A stretch of 64,000 nucleotides of DNA. It comes from Alphaproteobacteria bacterium. Its GTDB lineage: Bacteria > Pseudomonadota > Alphaproteobacteria > Thalassobaculales > Thalassobaculaceae. The stretch lies in assembly GCA_024742605.1 (NCBI GenBank), contig JANSYC010000001.1, forward strand, positions 1 to 64,000, read 5' to 3'. The notes beneath the pieces are model-generated. The model saw nothing but the letters and a program-made list of their open reading frames with translations. It was not told the origin of the DNA and ran no database searches. Shown here piece after piece: positions 52,866 through 59,293 of the stretch (position 1 is its first letter; each line of letters begins with the position of its first letter). The position numbers and the translations under genes were made by a program.

Positions 52866-53378
52866 TCAGGCGATTTCGTGCGACTTGGTCCCGATGTCCG
52901 ACAACCGCTGGCGCAAGGCAAGATCGTCGATCGTGCGCAGCGGCAGATTGACGAAGATCGAGATCCGCGTGTTCAGCTGCCGGAAGGCCTCGGCGAAGGC
53001 GAACCGCTTTTCGGCCTCGGTCCCCGGAACGGAAACCGGATCGACGATCGGCCAGTGGGCGGCGATCGGCGAGCCCGGCCAGACCGGACAGGTCTCCTTG
53101 GCCGTATCGTCGCAGACCGTGAAGACGAAATCCATCCTGGGTGCTTCAGGTCCTGTGAACTCGTCCCAGCTTTTCGAGCGCAGGCCGTCCACCACGAAGT
53201 TCTGCTGCCGCAGCAGATCGACGGCGTAGGGGTGGAGCGTGCCGGACGGGGCGTTGCCGGCGCTGTGGGCTTTGAACCGGCCTTGGCCGAGACGCTGCAG
53301 GATACATTACGCCATGATGCTGCGGGCGGAGTTGGCGTGACAGAGGAACAGGACGTTGTGCGTGCGATCATGTGTCAT
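52866..53378 (-). pseudogene. arsC: ArsC-type arsenate reductase (LMW-PTP family) interrupted by an in-frame stop
   Basis: From the ATG at 53378 the frame reads MTHDRTHNVLFLCHANSARS, then IMA, then TAA (minus-strand codon at 53307-53309), then CILQRLGQGRFKAHSAGNAPSG and on to TKSHEIA, all in the same frame. The family has Glu (GAA or GAG) at this place (MAE-x-IL), so one G-to-T change explains the stop. The catalytic Cys and Arg of the P-loop (CHANSAR) lie before the stop, the fold after it. Reading through gives 170 codons, a normal length. Arsenate reductase would be lost unless the sequence has an error or the stop is bypassed. Confidence 0.85.
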
Positions 53379-53464
53379 GCTTCGATCCCTCCACGGAAAC
53401 GAGGTCGCGTGTCGCTCCCGCGCGAGGACGCGGGCCGTGCGACTATTCCCCAAGCACTTTTACT

Positions 53465-53482
53465 ATTCAAGTATATTTGAAT
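53465..53482. promoter_or_regulatory. ArsR/SmtB-type operator upstream of the ars genes
   Basis: ATTCAA-GTATAT-TTGAAT is a perfect 6-6-6 inverted repeat in an AT-rich patch, 87 bases upstream of the arsC start. ArsR-family repressors bind imperfect repeats of the ATCAAATAATTTGAT kind, and the site resembles these. No arsR gene is seen in this window, so the regulator must be encoded elsewhere. Confidence 0.55.
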
Positions 53483-53506
53483 TGTTACACTTTGAGGAAG
53501 CGCTCA

Positions 53507-53523
53507 CGCCCAAATTTTAGGCG
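53507..53523. promoter_or_regulatory. 17-bp inverted repeat, possible enhancer site
   Basis: CGCC-CAAATTTTA-GGCG, about 120-134 bases upstream of the sigma-54 promoter, in the zone where enhancer-binding proteins usually bind. The 17-bp length matches NtrC sites, but the arms (CGCC/GGCG) differ from NtrC's GCAC/GTGC. Weak evidence; listed because a sigma-54 promoter needs such a site. Confidence 0.2.
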
Positions 53524-53640
53524 ATTGCCTCCCGGCGGACAGCGGCGCGGGCCCGCGCTCCCGCGCCCCAGAGCGGTTCACCTACGCCATCCACGAGATT
53601 CGCCGGGAAGATCAGCGCACTATCCAAAACCTCCGGGCGC

Positions 53641-53655
53641 TGGCACGGGGCTTGC
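53641..53655 (+). promoter_or_regulatory. Sigma-54 (RpoN) promoter of the guanidine operon
   Basis: TGGCACG-GGGC-TTGC matches the sigma-54 -24/-12 consensus (TGGCACG-N4-TTGC) at every fixed base. The GG at 53642-53643 and GC at 53654-53655 have the required spacing. The predicted transcription start, about 12 bases after the GC, is near 53667. That is the first base of the riboswitch P1 stem. Confidence 0.75.
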
Positions 53656-53667
53656 GGGTCCAGCCCG

Positions 53668-53799
53668 GTGCAGCGCGTCTAGGGTTCCGGCCATGCTCGT
53701 TCATGGTGCTGGTCCGAGAGACGCAATTCGGCCGCAAGCCAGGAACATGGCGACAGGGCCGGAAACACGGCGGGCCAAAATCCCGGGAGGTCACTGCAC
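53668..53799 (+). promoter_or_regulatory. Guanidine-I (ykkC) riboswitch aptamer
   Basis: The three invariant blocks of the guanidine-I aptamer are present in order: CTAGGGTTCCGG (53679-53690), CTGGTCCGAGAGACGCA (53709-53725), and ACACGGCGGG...AAAA..CCCGGGAGG (53765-53790). A perfect P1 closing stem GTGCAG (53668-53673) with CTGCAC (53794-53799) frames them. The class senses free guanidinium and switches on export or degradation genes. It lies about 120 bases before the transporter start. The off/on mechanism is not clear: there is no T-tract terminator, so control may be at translation. Confidence 0.92.
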
Positions 53800-53864
53800 A
53801 GGTTTGCCGAGCGCAAATCCCTCCCTTGGGCCGTGCTCTGCAACCATGACCACGACGTGAGATG

Positions 53865-53887
53865 CGGCGCCCGCAGGCGAGGCGCCG
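53865..53887 (+). promoter_or_regulatory. Hairpin between riboswitch and ABC operon (possible expression platform)
   Basis: Stem CGGCGCC / GGCGCCG with a 9-base loop, between the riboswitch and the ribosome site AAGGAGAG (53903-53910). A stretch CTCCCTT at 53821-53827 could pair with that ribosome site, allowing a translational switch. Both are inferences from base pairing alone. Confidence 0.3.
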
Positions 53888-53916
53888 GTGGCAGTTGCAG
53901 CTAAGGAGAGACGTCC

Positions 53917-54978
53917 ATGATCCGCTCCCTCATCGCCGGTTTGGCAATCGCGTTCGCGCTGACCGCGGCCGCCCCGTCCCAGGCCCAGACCAAAGACAGC
54001 TTCAAAGTGTGCTGGTCGATCTATGTCGGCTGGATGCCCTGGGGCGAGATCCAGTCCTCGGGCCTGATGAAGAAATGGGCCGACAAATACGGCATCTCGG
54101 TCGAGATCACGCAGATCAACGACTACATCGAGTCGATCAACCAATACACGGCCGGCGAATATGACGGCTGCTCCATGACCAATATGGATGCGCTGTCGAT
54201 CCCGTCCGGCGGCGGGGTCGACACCACGGCGCTGATCGTCGGTGACTACTCCGACGGCAATGACGGGATTATCCTGAAGGACAAAACGACGCTGGCCGAC
54301 ATCAAAGGCCAGACGGTCAATCTGGTCGAGTTGTCGGTCTCCCACTACCTGCTGGTCCGGGCGCTCGATTCGGTCGGTCTGACCGAACAGGACATCACCG
54401 TGGTCAACACCTCGGACGCGGATATGGTCGCCGCCTACAGCACGGCGGACGTGACCGCCGTTGTCACCTGGAACCCGCTGCTCAGCGAGATCTCCGCCAT
54501 GTCGAACGCCAATCCGGTCTTCGATTCCAGCCAGACCCCGGGCGAGATCATCGACATCATGATGGTCAACACCGAGACCCTGGCCGCCAATCCGAAGTTC
54601 GGCATGGCCCTGACCGGAGCCTGGTACGAGATGATGTCGATCATGTCGAAGACCGATGCTGCGGGTGCCGCCGCACGGACCGCGATGGCGGAAGCCTCCG
54701 GCACCGATCTGGCCGGTTACGACGCCCAGCTGGCCTCGACCGAGATGTTCTACAGCCCGTCCGACGCGGTCGCCTTCACCAAGGACCCGCTGCTGATGAA
54801 GACCATGGACTTCGTGCGCAGCTTCTTGTTCGCCAAGGGCATTCTGGGGACCAGCGCGGACAGCGTCGACTTCGTCGGCATCGCATTTCCGGACGGCCAG
54901 ATCCTGGGCAACACCGACAACGTCAAACTTCGGTTCGACACCACCTATATGCAGATGGCGGCGGACGGAAAGCTCTAG
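53917..54978 (+). CDS. Guanidine-associated ABC transporter substrate-binding protein (NitT/TauT family)
   Basis: 353 residues with signal peptide MIRSLIAGLAIAFALTAAAPSQA. The mature protein begins QTKDSFKVCWSIYVGWMPWGEI and continues GLMKKWADKYGISVEITQINDYIESINQYTAGEYDGCSMTNMDAL, the NMT1/NrtA-type fold. Family members linked to urea or guanidine genes have this W-rich start. The riboswitch upstream implies that free guanidine (or a guanidino compound) is the ligand. First gene of the operon; AAGGAGAG lies 7-8 bases before the ATG. Confidence 0.82.
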   Translation: MIRSLIAGLAIAFALTAAAPSQAQTKDSFKVCWSIYVGWMPWGEIQSSGLMKKWADKYGISVEITQINDYIESINQYTAGEYDGCSMTNMDALSIPSGGGVDTTALIVGDYSDGNDGIILKDKTTLADIKGQTVNLVELSVSHYLLVRALDSVGLTEQDITVVNTSDADMVAAYSTADVTAVVTWNPLLSEISAMSNANPVFDSSQTPGEIIDIMMVNTETLAANPKFGMALTGAWYEMMSIMSKTDAAGAAARTAMAEASGTDLAGYDAQLASTEMFYSPSDAVAFTKDPLLMKTMDFVRSFLFAKGILGTSADSVDFVGIAFPDGQILGNTDNVKLRFDTTYMQMAADGKL

Positions 54979-55005
54979 GCCGACCGTCGGTCGAGCGGAC
55001 GGGCG

Positions 55006-55839
55006 ATGCGCCTGATCAACCAAAAGATCTCGCGGCCGGCGCATGTCGCGCTGGCCGCGCTGCCTTTCGTGCTCGCCATCATCGCCTACACGGTGGCAAG
55101 CGACCTGCGGCTGCAAGCAAATCCGGCCGACAAGCTGCTGCCGTCCTTCGCGTCCATGGCGGACGCCTTCTGGCGGATGGCGGCCGAACCGGACCGGCGG
55201 TCGGGCGACATTCTGCTCTGGGGTGATACCGCAGCCAGCTTGGCGCGGCTCTGCATCGGGGTGGGGATCTCCACCGGCTTGGCCGTGGTGCTCGGCATTC
55301 CGATCGGGCTGATACCGGTGGCACGCTCCAGCCTGTCCTCCTTCGTCTCGACCCTCTCGCTGATCCCCCCCATCACGGTCCTGCCGGTCCTGTTCATCAT
55401 GGTCGGCCTTGGAGAGCTGTCGAAGATCTCGCTGATCGTGTTCGGAACCGCCCCGGTGATGATCCGGACCATCGCCCTCGCCGTCGCGGAGCTGCCGAAG
55501 GAACTGTTGATCAAGGCCCAGACATTGGGGGCCTCCACCTGGCAGATCATTCTCCGGGTTGTCCTGCCGCAGATCCTGCCTCGGGTGGTGGTGGCGATCC
55601 GGCTGGGTCTGGTGCCGGCCTGGATTTTCCTGATCTCTGCCGAGGCCATCGCTTCGACCGAGGGCCTGGGCTACCGCATCTTCCTGGTGCGCCGCTATCT
55701 GGCGATGGACATCATCCTGCCCTATGTCGCCTGGATCACCGTCATCGCGGTGGTGCTCGACCGAGGACTGCTGATGCTCTCACGCAAGAGCTTCCGGTGG
55801 GCCCATCTGGGAGACGACGCCGAGGGGGGCCGGCTATGA
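55006..55839 (+). CDS. ABC transporter permease (TauC/SsuC type) of the guanidine operon
   Basis: 277 residues with six membrane helices (for example about 13-32 and 78-102). The EAA loop is ELPKELLIKAQTLGASTWQIILRVVLPQILPRVV (about 160-195), followed by RLGLVPAWIFLISAEAIASTEGLGYRIFLVRRYLAMDIILPYVAWI, typical of NitT/TauT permeases. It starts 28 bases after the binding-protein gene and overlaps the ATPase start by 4 bases (ATGA). Confidence 0.9.
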   Translation: MRLINQKISRPAHVALAALPFVLAIIAYTVASDLRLQANPADKLLPSFASMADAFWRMAAEPDRRSGDILLWGDTAASLARLCIGVGISTGLAVVLGIPIGLIPVARSSLSSFVSTLSLIPPITVLPVLFIMVGLGELSKISLIVFGTAPVMIRTIALAVAELPKELLIKAQTLGASTWQIILRVVLPQILPRVVVAIRLGLVPAWIFLISAEAIASTEGLGYRIFLVRRYLAMDIILPYVAWITVIAVVLDRGLLMLSRKSFRWAHLGDDAEGGRL

Positions 55840-56639
55840 CGGCGTCCGGCATCTCGGTGCGCGACCTCTCGATGTCCTATGATGGGGTCCCGATCCTGGA
55901 ACGGGTCTCGATCGATATCGCGTTCGGCACCTTCTGTACCATCGTGGGTGCCTCCGGTTGCGGCAAGTCGACCTTCCTTCGCTTGCTTCTGGGCCAGGAG
56001 CGTCCGTCAGGTGGTATGATCCTGCTCGACGACGCGCCGATCCCGCATGAGCCGACACCGGAGCGCGGCATCGTGTTCCAGCGCTATTCGATCTTCCCGC
56101 ATCTTACGGTGCGAGAGAACCTCCTAATGGCGGCGGATTTCCAGGGCTCGCCGTTTCTGGGGCGTATCTTCGGGGCCCGACGCCGGGCGGCACGGGAGGC
56201 GGCGGACGCCCTGTTGGAGAAGGTCGGCCTGACCGCTGCCGCCGACCGCTATCCCGCCCAGCTTTCGGGCGGCATGCAGCAGCGGGTAGCGATCGCCCAG
56301 GCACTGACGATGAAGCCGAAAGTGCTGCTGATGGACGAGCCCTTCGGCGCGCTGGACCCCGGCGTCCGCGCCGACATGCAGAGCTTGATCCTGGAGATCT
56401 GGCGCGAGCAGGATATGACGGTATTCATGGTCACCCATGATCTGCAGGAGGCCTTCAGACTGGGAACGCGACTGATCGCCTTCGACAAGGTTCGGGTCGA
56501 TCCGCAGTTCCCGAATGCCTATGGCGCCAGGATCACCTACGATCTGCCGATCGACGATGTCACCGAGCCTCCAATGGATCCGGATGCCGGATTAGCCTTA
56601 CCCGACAATAGGGCCGAAGGAGCCGAAATCGCATGCTGA
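55836..56639 (+). CDS. ABC transporter ATP-binding protein (TauB/SsuB type) of the guanidine operon
   Basis: 267 residues from the ATG at 55836. Walker A GASGCGKSTFLRLLLG, Q-loop VFQRYSIFPHLTVRENLLMA, signature LSGGMQQRVAIAQALTM, Walker B VLLMDEPFGALD, switch His VTHDLQEAFRLG. A C-terminal extension (about 45 residues, ending DNRAEGAEIAC) is acidic. Its stop lies inside the start of the ureohydrolase gene (7-base overlap), so the import and hydrolase genes are translationally linked. Confidence 0.92.
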   Translation: MTASGISVRDLSMSYDGVPILERVSIDIAFGTFCTIVGASGCGKSTFLRLLLGQERPSGGMILLDDAPIPHEPTPERGIVFQRYSIFPHLTVRENLLMAADFQGSPFLGRIFGARRRAAREAADALLEKVGLTAAADRYPAQLSGGMQQRVAIAQALTMKPKVLLMDEPFGALDPGVRADMQSLILEIWREQDMTVFMVTHDLQEAFRLGTRLIAFDKVRVDPQFPNAYGARITYDLPIDDVTEPPMDPDAGLALPDNRAEGAEIAC

Positions 56640-57865
56640 ACGACCGCCTGTCCCGCCGCACCACCTCCCGCGCCGGCGCGCCGCTTGATCGCTCCCGGAT
56701 CGGACGGCCCCAATTCGGCCGCCGGTTCCATCATCCGGACTTCAATGCCCGGGAGACCCAGGGGTGGAAATCCGTCCAGGCCGAGGGACGTCTGCCCGAG
56801 GACGGCTGGCGCCAGGAGCAGCAATGGGCGCTCGACATGGGCCTGCCGGGGTCCGACAGCCTGACCGACAAGACCATCCCGACCTTCGCGCGGGGGGAGC
56901 TGCCGCATTTCGCCGGCATCAACACCTTCCTCAAGGCGCCCTATGTTGAGAATGTGCGGGATGTGGGCAAATTCGATGCTGCGGTGCTGGGAATCCCATT
57001 CGACAGCGGCACCACCTACCGACCCGGCACCCGCTTCGGCCCGCAGGGCATGCGCCGCATCTCCGCCCTCTACACCCCCTACAATTACGAGATGGGGGTA
57101 GATCTGCGGGAACAGATGACCCTGTGCGATGCCGGCGACGTGTTCACGATCCCGGCGAATCTGGAGAAGAGCTTCGACCAGATCACCAAGGGCGTCAGCC
57201 ACGTGTTCTCGTCCGGCGCGCTGCCGATCATGCTGGGCGGCGACCACTCGATCGGCTTCCCCTGCGTGCGTGGCATCGCGCAATGCACCAGCAAACGGAT
57301 CGGCATCATCCATTTCGACCGCCATATCGATATCCAGGAGAAGGACCTGGACGAGCGGATGCACACCACGCCCTGGTACTGGGCGACCGAGATGGACAAT
57401 GTACCCGCCACCAATTTGGTGCAGCTCGGCATCGGCGGCTGGCAGGTGCCCCGTGCCGGGGTCCAGGAAGCCCGCAAGCGCGAGACCAATGTGCTGACCA
57501 TCGACGATATCGAACGGCTCGGCCTGGAGAAGACCGCCGAGATCGCGTTGGAACTGGCCTGGAAGGATGCCGACGCGGTCTATATCTCCTTCGACGTGGA
57601 TTCGGTCGATTGCGGCTTCGTGCCGGGAACCGGCTGGCCAGAGCCCGGCGGATTCCTGCCGCGTGAGGTGCTGAAACTGCTGGGTCTGGTCTCCGCCCCA
57701 GGCATCTGCGGGCTGGAAGTGGTCGAGGTCAGCCCGCCCTACGACACCTCCGACATCACAGCATTGCTCGGGGTCCGGGTGGCGGTCGAGGTGATGGGAT
57801 CGCTGGTCGCCCACGGCAAGATGGGCTCCCACAAGGGCATCATCGACAAGCCGGTCAGCTTCTAG
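56633..57865 (+). CDS. gdmH: Guanidine hydrolase GdmH-like (agmatinase-family ureohydrolase)
   Basis: 410 residues, much longer than agmatinase (about 310), with a roughly 95-residue N-terminal extension (NDRLSRRTTSRAG...PQFGRRFHHPDF). Metal ligands fit H205 (GGDHSIGFP), D229-R-H231-I-D233 and D321-V-D323. The usual DAHxD is DRHID here (R230), and PGTGWPEPGG carries W334. The arginase fold hydrolyses guanidino compounds to urea; GdmH of cyanobacteria cleaves free guanidine to urea and ammonia with nickel. The riboswitch and N-terminal length support GdmH over agmatinase. No urease genes are in the window. Confidence 0.8.
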   Translation: MLNDRLSRRTTSRAGAPLDRSRIGRPQFGRRFHHPDFNARETQGWKSVQAEGRLPEDGWRQEQQWALDMGLPGSDSLTDKTIPTFARGELPHFAGINTFLKAPYVENVRDVGKFDAAVLGIPFDSGTTYRPGTRFGPQGMRRISALYTPYNYEMGVDLREQMTLCDAGDVFTIPANLEKSFDQITKGVSHVFSSGALPIMLGGDHSIGFPCVRGIAQCTSKRIGIIHFDRHIDIQEKDLDERMHTTPWYWATEMDNVPATNLVQLGIGGWQVPRAGVQEARKRETNVLTIDDIERLGLEKTAEIALELAWKDADAVYISFDVDSVDCGFVPGTGWPEPGGFLPREVLKLLGLVSAPGICGLEVVEVSPPYDTSDITALLGVRVAVEVMGSLVAHGKMGSHKGIIDKPVSF

Positions 57866-57879
57866 GGGGAGAGCCGCAC

Positions 57880-58365
57880 ATGCACAGCCCCAACCCCCAC
57901 CCGCATTCGCACGGCCATTCCCACGGGCATTCCCACGAGCCGGGCCATAACGCCCACGATCATGCGCCGACACAGTGGCAGACCCCGCACCTGCCGGAGG
58001 GCGCGGTGGAATCTGCACCCGAACCGGACAGCCGCAAAGATCTGGATTTGGTCGAGAAAGCCTTTGTCGACGGCTTCGCGGTCACCCAGGACGCGACCAG
58101 CTTCCTGCGGCTGGCCTGCATTCCGTTTTCCGCCATAAAGCCCGACGGCACCCGGCTCAAACTGTTGCGGGTCGAGCAGGCGGCACGGGTCGATGTCGGC
58201 TCGGTAACGCCGCACATCGGCGGCGACAGCTTCCGGTACGACCCGCTGCCGGCGGCCATGACCTCGCGCCGGGACGATCTGCGCTTCATCTATTTCGACG
58301 GCACCGGCACGGTGGGTCTCAGTCTGGGCGAGGTCCGGGATCTGAAGGACGATACCGAGACCTGA
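57880..58365 (+). CDS. His-rich protein next to guanidine hydrolase, unknown family
   Basis: 161 residues. The N-terminus is a His/Gly/Pro/Ser stretch (about 2-32, HSPNPHPHSHGHSHGHSH then EPGHNAHDHAP) with about 11 His. The rest is a compact soluble domain (DLDLVEKAFVDGFAVTQDATSFLRLACIPFSAIKPDGTRLKLLRVEQAARVDVGSVTP...) with one Cys and no CxxC. I do not recognise the domain. His tails of this kind store or deliver nickel in HypB- and UreE-like proteins. It follows gdmH by 14 bases, so nickel or metal loading of GdmH is a reasonable guess. It does not look like HypA or HypB. Confidence 0.6.
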   Translation: MHSPNPHPHSHGHSHGHSHEPGHNAHDHAPTQWQTPHLPEGAVESAPEPDSRKDLDLVEKAFVDGFAVTQDATSFLRLACIPFSAIKPDGTRLKLLRVEQAARVDVGSVTPHIGGDSFRYDPLPAAMTSRRDDLRFIYFDGTGTVGLSLGEVRDLKDDTET

Positions 58366-58373
58366 ACGGGGTC

Positions 58374-59234
58374 CTAAGCAAGATCCGCCGGCTCCGCTTC
58401 AAGAGCAGCGCGGAGGGCACCTTGACCGACCGACCGGTCGCTGAAGATTTTCCAGGCATCGACGCCCTGATGGAAAAACAGCTCGTAGCCGGACAGGGTT
58501 CTCAGCCCGGCCTCCGCCGCATCTTCCAGGAACTGGGTCTCGATCGGGGTGTAGACCGCATCGAACGCCCAGGCGGCGTCGGCCATATGCGGTTTGGGCA
58601 ACGGCGTACCCTCATAGCCGACCATGCCGACCGGGGTGCAGTTGATCAGGCCCTTGGCCCCCGCCACCGCCTGCGCCGGATCGTCGGTCACCAACGTACG
58701 CAATCCCGGCTGCGCGTCGCATAGGGCCTCGGCCAACGCTTCCGCCTTGTCCAGATCCCGCTCGACGATCCGGATGTCCTGCAATCCGAGCGCGATCAGC
58801 CCGAAGGCGACCGCCTTGCCGACCCCACCGGCGCCGGCCATGCAGACCGGCCCCGGCGCCGTCTGGTCGCCCATCTCGGCGCGGTAGGCCGCGACGAACC
58901 CAGAATAGTCCGTATTGAACCCCTTTGGCCCATCCGAACCGAACACCACCGTGTTGACCGCCCCGATTGCCGCTACCAAGGGATCCTGGATGGTGACTTT
59001 TCCGGCCGCGCGCTCCTTGTAGGGGTAGGTGACGTTGATCCCACGGTAGCCGCTCTCGGTGCAGTGGGCGAAAACCCCGTCGAAATCGAGCTCCATCCGC
59101 GCCGGGATCAGACGGTCATATCGAACCTCGAGCCCACTGAGCCGCCCCGCCAGCCGGTGCAGGACCGGCGCCCGGGACGCCACGATATTGTCGCCGATCA
59201 GGCCGAGCAGAAGATCCGGGGGCGTGTCGGACAT
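58374..59234 (-). CDS. Shikimate dehydrogenase-like protein with altered substrate motif
   Basis: 286 residues. The AroE fold is clear: NVTYPYKERAAG with the catalytic Lys, GAVNTVVFGSDGPKGFNTDYSGF with the Asn and Asp, and the GAGGVGKAVAFGLIALG nucleotide loop. The N-terminal substrate motif, normally G-x-P-I-x-H-S-x-S-P, reads GDNIVASRAPVLHRLAG. The SxS pair that binds the shikimate carboxylate is changed. It may act on quinate or another cyclic acid. It convergently faces the guanidine operon and precedes hyuA-hyuB on the same strand. Confidence 0.75.
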   Translation of the reverse strand: MSDTPPDLLLGLIGDNIVASRAPVLHRLAGRLSGLEVRYDRLIPARMELDFDGVFAHCTESGYRGINVTYPYKERAAGKVTIQDPLVAAIGAVNTVVFGSDGPKGFNTDYSGFVAAYRAEMGDQTAPGPVCMAGAGGVGKAVAFGLIALGLQDIRIVERDLDKAEALAEALCDAQPGLRTLVTDDPAQAVAGAKGLINCTPVGMVGYEGTPLPKPHMADAAWAFDAVYTPIETQFLEDAAEAGLRTLSGYELFFHQGVDAWKIFSDRSVGQGALRAALEAEPADLA

Positions 59235-59293
59235 TTGCTGTCTCCTTACCCAGGATTTGGGCCGCGAAACCGCACGCGGTCAAGCACAGGCCC

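Noticed and set aside
52866-53195. Reading the 109-codon frame as a complete small protein
   Set aside because: It lacks the catalytic loop and its sequence joins smoothly, in the same frame, to the upstream P-loop part. It is the C-terminal part of the broken arsC.
53507-53523. Calling the 17-bp repeat an NtrC site
   Set aside because: The arms CGCC/GGCG do not match the NtrC half-site GCAC/GTGC. Kept only as an unnamed candidate enhancer.
53372-53860. Plus-strand frame over the arsenic/guanidine intergenic region
   Set aside because: It runs across the ArsR-like operator, the sigma-54 promoter and the riboswitch, and the translation is Pro/Arg-rich without domain features.
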